64,000 nucleotides of DNA, taken from the NCBI RefSeq assembly GCF_014839835.1, contig NC_071644.1:4441266-4505265 (forward strand). Reading direction: 5' to 3'. The notes below the pieces were generated by a model. The model searched no databases. It saw only the letters and a list, made by a program, of their open reading frames with translations, and was not told where the DNA came from. This DNA is from Dryobates pubescens (taxonomy: Eukaryota > Chordata > Aves > Piciformes > Picidae). The stretch's first letter is position 1. Each line of letters begins with the position of its first letter. Made by a program: the position numbers and the translations under genes. Shown one piece after another: positions 37,621-51,229 of the stretch.

Positions 37621-38984
37621 CCAGTGTCAAGCTCTACCTTCCTCAACAACAATACTCTCTCTGGTGTCTGGTGGGAATCCACACAAGCTTTTCCTCCCCG
37701 AGCAAATCACTGGTGCACATTTGTGTGGCAGAAAGTAGCTGAAAGGGTTGTTATGGCCAGCAGGTAGAGAAACAGGAAAGAAGTACCCCAGGGTGTCTGG
37801 GGAGTGTTTGCCACAAGGGACCATGGGGCCTCTTGTCAGAGTGGTGCATTGCTGGGTGGTGGCTCCTGTCCTGATGACACTGGAACCCTGTCCTGCCAAG
37901 CCCCTGGACGTCAGTGCAACCAGAGAACACTCCGGAGCCAAGAACTGCCAGGCTCCAGCAGCATGCTCTGGGGCATCTCCCTCATGGGTTATACTCATCC
38001 AGCAATGCTACAACCTTCCCCTACATATACAAGAGGAGCAGCTGCCTGCAGAGACCTTTGAACTGCCTGAATAATTTAATCACACCCATCTCCACACACC
38101 GCAGCCTGGCCAGACAGCTACCCTCAACCTCCAGAGAGTGTTAGAGGTAGTGGAGAGGCAGAGGTGCTGCTGTTCTCCTAATGACTTGTATACTTCAACC
38201 TAAAAAACCCAGCCATGCTTTTCCATGTTGCTTTCAAACCCTTCTTTTGCACTTGCTCCTTCGTAAATCTAATGATCTTGGCTAGGAGGAGGCAGGAATA
38301 GCCACGGTGGGAACAATTCCTGGCCAGATGAACTGCTGCCTGCTTTCAGACTGCATCTAATTAAGTTTCAAGACTCCATTCACTTTGCTCCTCTGGTCTT
38401 CCAAAATTCTTCAGGAGGGTCTCCTGGCAATTAGAGTCCTGCTGAGGGGTACACCTTACAAAAAGGCAGGCAGACCTTGCACACCAAGCACAACTGAGAG
38501 CGGAGCTCAGCACAGGGGATGCAACACACCACAATCTGAGCATCCCAGCAGAGAGCCATACAAAGAGCCACACTATCTTCCACGTGTCAGTGGTGTCCGA
38601 GAGAGGGCTTTGCCCCAGCTCCAGCTGACTGCCCTGCTTGCAGAAGCAATGCCACAGGGGCTGTGATCCATGCTTCGCCTTTCTCTGGGGCTGTACCCCC
38701 ACCCTGCCCCGAGCTTGGCAGGCTCCCCCAGAAAGCTTGTCTTCATCTACATGCACAGCAGCAATTCCCTGGCTCGTCCACACCGGTGATCAGGAGTCTG
38801 GAGCTGGCCTCAGAGACCACAAAGCCCAGTTAATTACCTGACACTATCACAGTCCCACCTGGAAGCAGACCTTGGAGAAATTACCCTAGGTGTATCTGCA
38901 AATCACTAAATAAAGATGAATAGAAAACAGGAAATGTTCTGTGAAAAACAAGAGGCAGAGCTTTGTGCAGTGAGCTAGGGCTGG

Positions 38985-39012
38985 AGGAAAAAAAGAAAAG
39001 AAAAGAAAAAGA
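38985..39012 (+). repeat. (AAAAG)n microsatellite
   Basis: Several A-rich units of the form AAAAG in a row, a short pentanucleotide-type simple repeat. Confidence 0.65.
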
Positions 39013-39429
39013 TCAAAACCCCAGTGAGAAGCACTCAGTGTGTCCCCCGGGTGTGCAGGACTGTCAGAAGGTGTGTGGTGGTCTCCTTCAAGCACCCAGC
39101 CCCAGAACAGACAGGACATGCTGACCATCAGAGCCCACGATGCAGAGACGATGGGAATGTCACCCAGGCTGTATCTGATAAACAAGGAGTGACAATGCTA
39201 CAGGGCATGGATCCCACACATTACAGCCATGACCAAACAAACCCAAGGGTACTAGACCAGTGGCCTTAGTATTTGGGGACTGAGAGCCTCAGAAGAGACC
39301 CAGTCCAGACCAGACTGCTGGACTCCTTCCCAGCATGGTCACCAGGGCTCTTGGAACATCCTACTGCAGTCTTTTCGACCCTTCACAGCTAAGGAAGGAA
39401 CCAGGTGATAGACATCAAGGACAGCTTCA

Positions 39430-39640
39430 GTGTCAGACTAGAAACCATCAGTCAGTCACATCATGAGTCAATTGATACAGAGTCCACCGAGACATTCATT
39501 TGCCCCCTGGAAATCTTTTAATCACAGCTCTGAAGTCTGTTTAATGACAGGGATGTTCCTTTACACTGTCTTTCCTAAGAATTAATTCTAGCAGCTTCAT
39601 TATAAAGAATAAATAACAAAGGCATCATGGCAAAGGACTC
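39430..39640. promoter_or_regulatory. Candidate conserved non-coding element
   Basis: AT-rich island with ATGAGTCAATTGATACAG (AP-1-like TGAGTCA beside a CAATTG), CTTTTAATCACAG, GTTTAATGACAGG and GAATTAATTC. No open frame. Motif density suggests an enhancer; this is inference. Confidence 0.3.
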
Positions 39641-39695
39641 CTTGGAAGTCCAGAGGGACAAACATTTCCTGCTGCTAAAGAGATCCCAGGGTTAA

Positions 39696-39740
39696 AAAAG
39701 AAAAAAAGGGAAAAAAAAAAAAAAAGAAGGAAAAAAGTGT
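39696..39740 (+). repeat. A-rich low-complexity tract
   Basis: A purine tract dominated by A with occasional G, including a run of more than 12 A. No SINE or retrocopy is attached to it. Confidence 0.7.
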
Positions 39741-41324
39741 AATGCTTCTGAAGAGAGTAAATAATGAACAGGAAATCCTTTCCCCAGCACGAAGGCAGTG
39801 GAGTTCCATGAATAATTCACAGCTGCTAAGGGGAAAAAAATGAATAGAAATGCTTTCCTGCCTCCTGGGCTCTCCTTCCAGGACTAGCACACAGCTGAGC
39901 ATGGAGGGTTCTCTTCTAGAAGAGAAAAAAGACTCCAGAGAGTTCCTGCACACACCTCTGTGCTGCTGGATTCGAGGTGTTGGCTCTGCACAGCTCTTGA
40001 ACACGTCACTTCATTTTCAAGGTCTCAGATACCCACTTACAGACCTTGAGACCACTCTATGACCTGATCCTATCTAGACCAAGCACTGGGGGAAACAAAT
40101 CCATCCAAAGGGCTGGCCGTGGAGTCCAGTGAGGGGACCAGGGTAGATGGCGCATTGCTGAGATCTTCCCTGCCCCCCTCCCCCGTGTTGCAGTCGTTTC
40201 CTCTCTCCAGCTCAACCAGCCAGGTCTTTTCAGTGGGAGCTCCCATCCCGTCATATGGCTCTGAAAGCTCCATTTAGCCAAGCTGCATCACTCTGTGGTT
40301 TATACTTAACAAATACACACACACTATCCTCTGCAGCCTCTTTCATTCCCACAGTTCAGAAGGCTTTGAGCTCCCCAATCAGTATAAATGAGGTAATTAA
40401 AAGACAATGCTTCTTCGAGGTAAGAGAAGGGTGTTAAGAGCTCCCCTCAGACCCTGCTGCAATGCATCTGTCTCAAGATGGTACTGGGAGCTGGGAGGAT
40501 AACACAGAACAGCTCTGCAGACAGATTTTGGTTCCTGGGTCTTCTCCAAGTTTTGACCAAACCAGAATTTTCTCTAATTATGCTATTTGATTAAGCTTCC
40601 ACCATAAACGCAATGAACAGCTTTTGTAGTTTGCTGCAATGGCATGAATTAGAGCTCCTCACTAATCTGATGAGAGGTAAGAGGAGACTTCCCAAGTCCT
40701 GGGGATTAAATTCACCAAAGCCCATAGATGTCAGCTGACAATAGAGCTGATGTTCTCTCCTGGAAACTTTTAGAACAGCTTGGCTTCTCATTCCTCATTT
40801 CAGCACGTGTGCCTATAGATCACCTCCTCTCACAAAATTAAAAATCAAAGCAGTGCTCTGGACATAGCAAAGCTGACCACTGTCAAAATTGTTCACACGC
40901 TTTTTCAGTTGCACAGGAACTCCACTGCACAGTTACACAGGGCCTGACTTCATGGTTTGCTTCTGCTCCTCCTGGCACCCTCGTCCACTCACACAGCCTC
41001 TCTGCAGGCACCAGCACATGCCAGCAGGCTGTAAGTGGCTGGTACCTCAGGCAGGCAGTGCCTCACCTGCCCCTGTCGCCACCCTCCACTTTCTCCTGGA
41101 ATGACTGCAGGCAAATCCAGCCCTCCCTTTGCCACAGATCAGAGCACCGAGACCCAGTACAGAGAGCAGGCAATTGGTATCTGAAGCCCAGCTGTTAGGG
41201 TCAGCACAGCCCCCGTGCCAGGGTAGGCATCAGCCTTTCAACACAAATGATCAACTGTGCAAAGCAGCTTCCACAGGGAAGGGGGAAATGAATTCCTCCC
41301 TGATCCCCCTCCTGAGCTCAGCTT

Positions 41325-41410
41325 ATCCCTGAAGCATGAGATTCAATTACCCTTATCATTATTGTAGCTTGCCTCACTAGAAATGTTATTAGCGGTGATG
41401 AAATTATCCA
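41325..41410. promoter_or_regulatory. Candidate conserved non-coding element
   Basis: A compact AT-rich block with ATTCAATTACCC, TTATCATTATTGTAG and ATGTTATTAGCGGTGATG, set in GC-richer sequence. No coding character. Confidence 0.28.
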
Positions 41411-42539
41411 GCCCTGTTTTACACTGGGGAGGCAGGCAGCAGGCTCCTCACCTCAGCTGCCAGAAAGCAGGAGGCAGGAGCTCCCCTCAGCAGAAGGGGA
41501 AAGGCTCCTCTCCAGTGCCACAGCAGCTCCTGCACAAAGAAAGGCTCAGGACCATGCCCTTAATTTAGGTGACCCTCATCTGGACGTTAGTCACCAGCTG
41601 AGGACTAGAAGCACATAAACCTGAGTCCTCCTGAACTGCTCTCTCACCCAAGCTGTGACCTCCAGGTCTTTGTAATACCACAGTGCACAGACACAGCTAT
41701 TGGCATCACAATTCCCAATCCCATCCCCTTTCAAACAATTAAGTTTGAACCAAAGTAGTCACTCGCACCATGCCCTTAAAGGTCTTCTCTTGTTAGGTTG
41801 GGGTTTAAGCAGAGCAGGAAGCAGCCTCAGCCCAGCTTGGAAGAAGCAAGCCAGCTCTGAATAGTGCAAGGGAGAGCTCAGGTGTGTTTGGGGTGCCCTG
41901 GTAAAGTGGGAACAAACCTGTGTGAAGAGAGAAAGGACAGCTGTGGTCTGCAGGTGAATGCAGCTGTGCATGGGCAGGTTCACAGGCTGCACTGTGAAAG
42001 GGCAGAGGCAGGACAGCAGGGAAACAGAGGGGGAATAATAGAGCAGGAGCACAGCATGGATGGACATGAGAAGAGTGGGGCTCCTGCCAGAGCCTGTGTG
42101 GGTGCATGGGCACAGCTACTCACTCCAGAGCTGGAGCAGCACCATGCACAAGGCTACCCATGCCAGGCTGTGTGTACCAAGGTGTATGCATTGGTCATGT
42201 CAGCCAGGCATGGTTTCTAAGACTGTGCATAAGGTATTGCCCTCAAAGATGGCATGGAGCAGAGGAGTGGAAGCTAGCAGGCATGTAGCACACAGGCACC
42301 TGGTCAGCCTCAGCATCGATGGGGTGCTCAGATCCAGCTGTCCCTGCACTTGGAAGCAGGGTCTTGACACTGTCTGCACACAAAATGAGATGGGAAGAGC
42401 AGCTTGTCAGGCATCCTGTGCAGGGGGTGGTTCACATTTCATCTCCTCAGTCTCTGGTTTCTCTCTGCACACTCAGCATCTCCTGAAGGGGCTTCCCCTT
42501 CTCCAGCCAGCTCCATCCCCTCCTTAGCTCCTTCTCCCT

Positions 42540-42800
42540 TTGGAGCAAGTTTTAAATTCATCACTGTTTTTAAGACAGCACTTAAAGAACAAAGCAGAAC
42601 GGATAGCTAAATTAAACCTGCTGAGAGTGTCTGTTTAATTGAAAATGCCATCTGTAATTTAAATGTCAGAGCTGGGATGGTTATTAAAGCCCTTCTTGAT
42701 TACTGTGCCTCATTTCACAGTTTCAAAACAGACAAGAAAAAGCTGCAAACGGGCCATATAACACAGCACCACCATGCAATTAATAAGCCTCCCCACTACA
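42540..42800. promoter_or_regulatory. Candidate conserved non-coding element
   Basis: An island with TTTAAATTCATCACTG, GCTAAATTAAACCTGC, GTTTAATTGAAAATGCC, CTGTAATTTAAATGTCAG and GCAATTAATAAGCC. Five TAAT-type cores fall in 260 bases, with no repeat identity and no coding frame. Confidence 0.35.
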
Positions 42801-43538
42801 CACCAGTGGGGGCCAGGCCAGCCCACTCCTGCCCCACAGCCACTGCTCCTTCTGTTCTTGTCCCTCATGGCCAGGCTGGTTCTTGTCTCTGCCCAGCACC
42901 AGACTGCCAGGAGGGCAGCAGATCCTCTTCTCTCTTGCAGGCTGCAGAGCAGAGCAGCTGGTAAATTCATTCATGTCTTCCAGAACCAGCAGGCAGGAAA
43001 CCTTCTGAATGCTGGACAGAGCTGGGTCCCCTCCTGAGGTCCAGCTGCAGACTGGAGAGGCAGCTGTCCGTGTCCTTGCACTGACCCTGTGCAGCTGGCA
43101 GGTATCTGCTGCTTGCTGCTGTTTCCCACTCCTGCCCTCAGAAAACTCACTGGCACCCACGGGTCTTGCCCTGTTGTCACCTGCCACCCACCCATGGCTT
43201 TGCTCTCTGCCCTGTACCTCATTCTTACTGAGGCACAGGGGAGAGGAGGTGGCTGGTGGAGTGGGAGGAAAAGGGACAATGCTCACATCAAGGTCAGAGA
43301 CAACAGTGCTTTATCCTGATCCCAGATAGGTTACTATCAGCTCTGGTGCAGAGGAAGGGAGAAAACAATTCAGCAGCTGCTGAAGTAGCAGCATCAAAGG
43401 CAGGTTTGCATTAAACAAGCACCATCCATCATTCTCGGACTACAGTTAATAAACCATGGGGCCTCAGTAAATTACAGCAGGAGCCAGAGGAGCATGCAGG
43501 CCACCATAAGCAAGCCATCTCCTGCCTGCTCCCCCTCT

Positions 43539-43650
43539 CACAGAATCATGTTGATTGGAAAAGACCTTTAAGATCATTGAGTCAAACCACTCCCTAATTC
43601 TGCAAAGCCTGGTGCTAAACCATGTCCTTCAGCTCTACAACTCTGTGTCT
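43539..43650 (-). mobile_element. CR1 LINE 3' end fragment
   Basis: The plus strand reads CACAGAATCATGTTGATTGG followed by AAAAGACCTTTAAGATCATT and GAGTCAAACCACTCC, the reverse complement of a CR1 3' end. Only about 110 bases survive before similarity fades after CTTTTAAAC. It is 5' truncated, as most CR1 copies are. Confidence 0.85.
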
Positions 43651-43864
43651 TTTAAACATGACCAGGGAGAAGCCAGCAGCTGCCACTGCTTGCTGCCAAG
43701 GAGGAGGAGAGCTGGCATCACAGATGCCCAGACAAATCCATCATCTACTGTGGGTATGACACTACACCCACCTCCTGGGCTGCTGGGCAGGCTGGGGGTG
43801 TCCCAGTGCCAGCAGGGCATCTGCATGCTATGAAGACCACCTTTTCTGGTATGGGTGCTGTGTG

Positions 43865-43970
43865 CAGTGGAGAGGCCTGTTAAATTAATCAGTACTGCAG
43901 TGGGATCACAACTAATCAGTCATTAGTGGTCATTGTGAGTGTTGGAGGAGACTTTAATGAGTACCTGGCC
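43865..43970. promoter_or_regulatory. Candidate conserved non-coding element
   Basis: Contains GTTAAATTAATCAGTAC, AACTAATCAGTCATTAGTGG and GACTTTAATGAG. The paired TAATCAGT strings within 45 bases are noteworthy. Non-coding. Confidence 0.3.
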
Positions 43971-44259
43971 ACAGCACTGTTCCCAGCTGCTTCGCTGTAC
44001 CTCCCCTGCTTGCATACTTTACCATTAAGTTTAGTCTGGGTGTTGGGAAGGGGTGAAATCCATCAGTCTTCTAACCTCAGGAGCAGAAAGAGGACAGGGA
44101 GCAGGCAGACCAGTGCCAAAAGAGCTGTGTGCCAGCTGTGGATTCCCCACCACAACCTGCTGCATCCAGCTGCAGCAAGCACAGAGCAGCAGTGCAGAAA
44201 AGCAGTGGATGAGGCTTTGAGCTTAACTTCCTCCACCCCAAACCTTGACCTTCCTGGTT

Positions 44260-44650
44260 GTTTTTTTTTTAGTTTTATCCCTTAGCTTCACAGTGTAAAG
44301 AACATAAAAAGTAGTAATTGGGGAATTAGAAAATGCATCAAGAGATGAACTAAGACAAAGGGTAATTAATATTGCCCCTCAGCTAACTCTGTGAAACCCA
44401 CTGTAATTAGATGGCAAAGCACTCTGCTTTACGTCAAGAAAAAGCTGAGCACAAACAGATTGCTGCTACAGAAAGCTCAGCCCACATTAAAAAAGTGCAG
44501 TAATTAAACCCATAATAAGCTGTAATAATTAATGAAACTTTTCAAGAGCATCTTCAGGCTGTGATGTTAGAAATGGTAATTTTAAAAGACAAACTTAACA
44601 AGATACTTTAAAAGGAGAAAAAGATCGCTGGGGAAAGATCTGCTGGCAGC
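44260..44650. promoter_or_regulatory. Candidate conserved non-coding element (dense TAAT cluster)
   Basis: The densest homeodomain-like cluster in the window: GGTAATTAATATTGCC, CTGTAATTAGATGG, CAGTAATTAAACCC, CCATAATAAGCTGTAATAATTAATG and GGTAATTTTAAAAG. It is flanked by a T run at about 44262-44271. There is no open frame and no repeat identity. Composition and motif order fit a developmental enhancer; conservation in other birds would be decisive. Confidence 0.4.
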
Positions 44651-45489
44651 CAGTGCCAGGAACTGATCTTATCCATCAATGACTTGTCAATCACTAGGAC
44701 AGCCAAAACCAGGAGCTTGGCACAGTGGTCTCACTAAAACAGGCAGGAAGCACCTTGTAAAGGCCATACCTGAACATCCTCAGCAGCTCCACACTAGCAG
44801 AGCCCCAGCTTTAGCATCTTGAATACACAGTCACACAACTGCTTACAAAACAAGCAAGCAAGCAGGGAGTAATTTCTCTGTATCAGAGCTCAGTGGGGGA
44901 GTTCAAGACCCTAGGAGAGCCCAGCTTCACTCAAAGCCCCTACAGACAGGTATATTGCTTAGGAGAAAAGGGCTGCCAGGGAGAAAGGAGGGACTTCCTC
45001 TGCACGTTGATCTCTATTCTGCTTAGCAGTCCCATGCTCACATACTTGACCTGGTTTTGGGGGACTGTGCCTGGTGGCAGCTGTAACCTGCAGTAAGCGC
45101 TGCATGTTAGGAGTGGGGTTCACACAAACTCAGTCTGGACTAGAAGCATGCAAAGTGTTTCCAAGACAGACAAAACCTCTTGGCTCTGGTATCTCTAGGT
45201 TTCTGTACATTACCTCAAAGCAGAGGGGTAACTCAGCATCACAGACAAAGGCTACTGCACACCACAGAGGATTCTCTTGAAAATACTTGGGCTGTGGATA
45301 CAACCTTCCTTCTGCTGAAGAAGCAAATTCTACTTTCTGTGGCACACAACAATTAATGAACCTGTAGGAAAATGGGCATGGGAGAAAAACCCCAACGTTT
45401 TCTACGCAATTCTTGACTCACTGCTTTACAAAGCATACTCCTTTTGTTCTGGGTAAAAAAGTCCTTTCCCTTTAGGTACGCAGACTCTT

Positions 45490-45660
45490 GGAGAGCTGAA
45501 GCCATAAAACTGCAGAATTCTTTCTGCATCAGCTATTCCATGCAAGATTAAATTAGGACAGTCGTTAACACTCCAGAATAATTGTCCCCTCCTTTCTAAG
45601 AAGCGGTGGCATGCATTGAAAGTAAAATAGATTTTATTAATTAGGGTCAGGATAGGAGTC
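45490..45660. promoter_or_regulatory. AT-rich candidate regulatory segment
   Basis: Contains AAGATTAAATTAGGACAG, CCAGAATAATTGTCCC and GATTTTATTAATTAGGG in 130 bases. Non-coding, no repeat identity. Confidence 0.25.
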
Positions 45661-47029
45661 TGCAAGTTTTCCTAGCTTGGCTTAGAGATGAGAAAGGCTC
45701 ATTCCCAGCTGTAGCACTGAGTATTCCCCTCTCCTGGCACTCAGCAACCCCAAGGAAGTGTGTTCTTTCTGGAGGCTTTGAGAGGCAAGCTTGACTTGGA
45801 GTGTGACTTAGTGCCCTGGCGTCAGTCCAAGGAAGCACTTACAGCCCTGATTCACTGTAATCACAGGTATGTCCCAGAGACATACCCTGGTGTTATTTTA
45901 AGATTCACTACTAACATTTGTGAGTAGAAAAATGCTGAACTAAATGCACAGAGAAGGAATAAATGCTAGGTTCTGCAGTCAGAGAAATTGCAGTACAAGA
46001 AAGGTTGTTCAAGGCTACCCACAAGTGAGCACCAGTGACAATGACTGGCACACAAATCAGCCTCCTCCCAGGAGCCCACCAGATCCAACGCCTGCACTAG
46101 AAGAGAGGCAACTCACTCCTTGTCATCATCTCTCATGGCAGAGCTCAGAAGTGCTCATATGAAGGAAGAAATGTCTGATTGACTGGGAGAGAAGTCACAC
46201 CCCAACCTTCACTACAAGCCACTGCTCTATAGCAATTGCCTCCAGAGTCCCAGCCCTCTCAGGAACCAGCTTCCCCAAATGCAGAAGCACAGCAGAGCCA
46301 CTAGGCCAGACACCTGGGGACAACAGGGAGGTCTACAGTGCTGACAAGAGCGTACTTTCCAGAACACAGTAAGACTCAAGGGCCTGGATTTCTACCAGGA
46401 AAACCCAAAGCACAGAAGAGCAACAGTTTCCCCACAGCCATGACTTGTAGAACTCAGTAAAAAGGACTCTCGATTCACAACTCCTTCAGCCCACCAGGTC
46501 ACTGCAGCCAATATGCACAAGAGAAAATTTCTCCTCTTACCTTGCCATCCTCAGATTAGCTCTGCAGGTCAGTAGGCTGCTGCAATCCCACCTTGCTTCA
46601 CCTACAACCCCTACAAACACTGCCTCATACACTGAAGATCCTGATTTCATTCCCCAAAGCACGGCTTGGGGTAGTCACAGCCCTTAACCAGAGCACTGGG
46701 ACAACCTCAACCAGCCCAGCATCTTCAAAGTCTTCATTCCATGTTCCAAGGCAAAATTAGAAATGCAAAATGGTTAAGTCTTACCAGAGTGAAAGAGGCC
46801 ACACAGCAAGAATTTTCAGATTCAGCTATCTCAAACACCATTTCTTGTATCAATAACCAAGTTTTTTGGTATGATATTTGGCAGATGCACTCTTTGCAGC
46901 CTGACCTCAGCAGCACAGAAGAGCTACTCCTGAAGTTTTTTCAACTTACTGCTGTGCATTGTACACATCACAATCACTTTTATTCTCACTTTTGAGAGAA
47001 GCCAAGCTACTCAAGGAACATCTAATAAT

Positions 47030-47220
47030 CCTAGGAAATGCCCTAAGGATTTTTCCATTCTGCACCTGAGCATGTATTTACATGATGGATTCATTACACC
47101 TCATTGAGTGAAGGATGGTGCATTTTTAAGAACACTTATAAATATGTATTCACCTGATCGACTGGAGGAACTAATCTAGGTTTGAAAAGGTCCATAATTA
47201 TGGATTAACAAGCTCTTCTT
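47030..47220. promoter_or_regulatory. Candidate conserved non-coding element
   Basis: Contains GTATTTACATGATGG (forkhead-like TATTTACA), GATTCATTACACCTCATTGAG, TTATAAATATGTATTCACC and CCATAATTATGG, the last a perfect palindrome. No coding frame. Confidence 0.3.
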
Positions 47221-48079
47221 TAATTGTCCCTGAGGGATGGGGTAGGATGGAAGAAAAGAAGACAAGCATCTGGAGCTACAGGGGGAATTGAAAACAACAT
47301 TAGATGCTTCTGAATGCAGCAACTCAGGAGAAACATCAGGTTTTCAGAGGGTGTGGAAAAAGCAGCACGAAGACAGGAATGAGACTGATTTTCAGGCACA
47401 GAGGTGTCCATACTCCTACAATGCACACAAATAACCCAAGTTTCCAAGACTGTTCCCTCTATCTCTCCAGCATCTCTGAGCAAAGGCACTAACAAAACCA
47501 CAGCTTAGTGCTCCTGCGAAACAAGCCACATAATTAGCAGAACATTTCTATACTTCTAGGTCTTCTCCTAATTTGTTTTAATTAGGTACTCTGCTGCTGA
47601 CTGGGGAAAGCACACTGACAGCCCTGAGAGCAAGAAAAAAAGCCACAGTTACACACAAAAGCATTCCAAGTCTCTCCCATCCTGACCCTTGTTTCAAAGG
47701 GAAGAGGGGATTTTGGCTCAGGGGAATTGTCCAGTTCCGCTCCTGCATCTCTCCCACATTTTATGAGCAGCTCACCAAAGACAGATCAAGCAGGTCAGTG
47801 CCAGGAGAAAGCTCCAGATTTGTATGGCATGACCAGCAAGAGAGACTTGCTCTCTCAGATCAGAAGCTGTTCGGCCCATTGCTCTCCTTCTTGGAGCACA
47901 TCCATCCACCTCCTGGCTGCTCCCTTTCAGGAGACAAAGAAACACCCTGGGTGTGCAGCAGCTCTACCTCCTGAGACCCTCTCTGCAGTGAGATCCTTGG
48001 CCTGCACAGGAGACCTGGACCTTTGGGATCAAGCATTTTGAAATTTCTGCAGAAACTACATTACCTTTCCTTCTGATTT

Positions 48080-48440
48080 GTGCTTTATGTTCTTGCACCT
48101 CAGTCAAACTCAGATTTTCTTCCCAATTTCCCTGAGATGCTGAAGTTTCTAATTAAGTGGAAAGGCTTTTTATTCCTCACAACTCTCCAGTTACGAATAA
48201 TGATACTGGCTCATAAGTGAAAATTGTCTTTCTATTTAAATTCTGTAACTTTGGATGGGTAAATGGGGGGAAAAAAGCAAGCATGAAGCAGTGGCCCTTG
48301 GGTCATTTGCAACTTATTAATTTCAAGCAGAGCTCTTAGCTAGCTTATTAACACTGAGTTTACTGCAGAGAAATTTAATGGCTAGGATATTAATTACCTT
48401 GCAGGCTTTCATATATAAAAATGGATTATTTTCATGTTAC
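48080..48440. promoter_or_regulatory. Candidate conserved non-coding element
   Basis: A long AT-rich island with GTTTCTAATTAAGTGG (NK-type homeodomain core AAGTGG after TAATTA), ACGAATAATGATACTGG, TTATTAATTTCAAG, GCTTATTAACAC and GATATTAATTACC. Two NKX-like AAGTG strings occur. No open frame. Confidence 0.37.
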
Positions 48441-49639
48441 AAAGCAGTGGTAGTGAAGGGATCATTCACCAGTCTCGTCTCTGGGCTGTGCTGGTCCTGG
48501 CAAGGCAGGTTCTAGCAGCAGTCAGATGGGGGTGCTCTGAGCCCTCTGTCTCCACTGTGCCTAAGCAGGACACCCTGTGACAGTGAATTCCTTGGAACAG
48601 CTGATTCCTGATGCCTATTCCCAAATGGAGGCATTCTGTGAGAAACCCACAGCTCCACACTTCACAGCTGAAGCTGGCATGGACATAACCCTCCCTTGGT
48701 GTGTCTCTAGAAGTGCCTCCTGGCTCTGATGAGTGTCCCTCCGGAATCTCTGCAGCAGAACGCTGCAGATGAGCACTGTTTTGGTACAGAACCAGGACAA
48801 AACTAGAGCAACCACCTCCTGCCTGCACTTGGACACCATCTGTGCACTGGGAGTGAGTCCTCATGGGATGCAGCCACTGCTGCATCTTCCACCCACACCA
48901 GCTCCTGTCCCACAGGGTCCTGGAGCTACAAGGTGCTTGTATGGGTGAGCATTAGCAGCTCCAGGGGCAGCTGCAGAGCATTTTTGAATGCCAGCCTACT
49001 TTGGATATTATCTGCTCCCATCAACTCTAACATAATTCATAACACACATAAATGAGCCTTTCACCCGTGCTTAGAGGAGCCACCTGTCTCTGTCCCACAT
49101 GCCACTGACTCATTAAACTCCTATCACACAGCCATCTCTGCAGAATGCAGGTCACTCAATTGACTGTAAATGGAAGCAAATAAAATGCAACAGCACTTTA
49201 CAGTCACTGCTCAGTGCTCTGCAGTCATACAAAGCTATGGTGTGGCTCGTCCTGGTGTTTTCTCTTGAGGAAAGATTCCACCTGCTTTGGGATTTGAAAG
49301 AAGAGCAGTAATTTGCATGGCTGTTAAAGCAACCTCACCCCTTGCAAACCAGGCTGCTGCCAAATGGCCACTTTCATAGCTGCACTCCCTATAAAAGCCA
49401 GTCGCCCTCCTACACACTCATTAAGAAGAGCTGGTAAACACAAGTAGAATCCCCAACAGATCCTGATGGAGGAAGATGGACTATAAAATAATTTGTATAT
49501 GCAACCAAAGCACTGGAAAAGAAATGCAGACTCCCTGCTAAACCAGCAACTATTATCACAAGTGAGGGTGCTCATAGCTGCCCCTCTTCACCATCAAAGC
49601 CATGGCTATTTTCTTGGTGTTTTTCACACCGCACAAGCA

Positions 49640-51229
49640 TCTGCTAAAGGATGGAGAGACAGGCACCATCCCACGTGCTTCTCTCTGATACAGAACATGG
49701 GGCTATCAGCAAAGGAGAGAAGCACGAAGTGGAGACCACAAGACAAATTATTCCAAGCAAAGGAGGATGCATTAAAAGCACAGCGTTCAAGGTAAAATGC
49801 CAGAAGCAAAGACAGCAGAGAAACCATCTGCCTGTACCAAGCTCTGTTGTGAGACCAGAGGGGACACCTCAAACATCACACAGTGCTTGCAATGCTTGTT
49901 CACTCAATGCTGAAGCAGAACCATCACAGCACAAAGAGGTAGCTGAGGACACGTGGACAAAGGGAAAAAAACCCACAACCCCAAACCCACAGAGGTAGTT
50001 ACAGCTTTGTGCTGGTATGAGCTGTGCACTAGGAATGTAAGAGCAGGGGCAGAGCTCCTCCCACCTCTTTTTGCAGGAAATATAGCAAGGAGGGGAAGGG
50101 AGTGGAGGAGAAGAGATAAAGCAGCATCATGTCCAGAGTCTGCATTTAGGAGCAGGGACAACAATGAAAGAAATTATGAGAACTCAGAGCACAAGGAACA
50201 GCCTCTGGAGTAGTAAAATGAATGCAGAGAGGAGAAATACAGGTTAAGATTGTATTTCCCTCCTTTTCTTTCTTCAGTTTTTAAACCCTGCTAATTCCTC
50301 CCCACCCTTGGCACCCCTTTTTATATAAACCCCATTCTTTTATATGCTCAGTTCTTCAAAGAAGTTAAAGGATTTGGCATCTTCCCTGCCCTTTGTATCC
50401 CCTTCAGATGCATCTGTTGAATATGGAGGAGCACTCCTTTTATATTCCCAGCTTAAAAGGATCAAAACAAGGGGCTAGGGACGGGTGTCTGAATTGTTAC
50501 TAGGGAAGAAACCCAGAAGCATTGATTCTAATCTGATCCTGTCTCTTCTCTCTCAAATACTCACCAGCTCCTTCAGCCCTGTGCATCTGTCCTTATATCT
50601 CCACTACTTCATTGGAGATGGGTGAGAATCAGGACCAAGGTGGCTGGTTCTCCTCTTATTTTTCCTCAAGTGAAAATGTCATTTCAGCTAAGCTGAAGTC
50701 TCAGAGATAAGGGAAGATATTATTCTTACAAAGAACCCATATACTTGCCAGAGAAATGAGGGATGTGGATAAAAATCAAAGCCCTTCCAGTGACAAGAAC
50801 ATGTTCTGATTACTTGAGCTACAAAGAAACCTAAGTTTCTTGTCCCACCTTTGGCTAGAGTCTCTGCCTGTGTGCAGGTCTCTGCAAACTCCTTTCCCCA
50901 GCTTTGCTGAAGCTTGCTCCTCTCAGGCTCTGATCCTACCAGCCCTTGTCTGACCAGCTCATGTTTGTGCTCAGGGAGATGAGCATATATCTGGGGACCA
51001 TGAGTCCATCACACAGCACTGCCTTCATACCCCTCCCCACAGCCTGCTAGGAACTGAGGTGAGGATGATCCTGGTTTAATGAATTTCTCTAGGCAGAGGT
51101 TCCCCCAGCAATGACAGCCCAGGGGTCAAACTACTGAAGCCCAAGCACTGAAAACAATCAAAGCCAGACCATGTGGTTGAGCCTTTCCCACTTGTAATGG
51201 CTGCTCACAGGGCATTTCAGGAGTCTCTT
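49640..51229. other. Intergenic sequence without recognised features
   Basis: No exon, repeat family or RNA gene is visible. A few AT-rich spots (for example near 50270-50360, with TTTTATATAAACCCC and TTTTATATGC) resemble TATA sequence but have no promoter context. Confidence 0.4.

Noticed and set aside
42780-43286. Overlapping frames of 90-170 codons on both strands
   Set aside because: Frames on both strands are open at once, which points to composition and not to coding selection.
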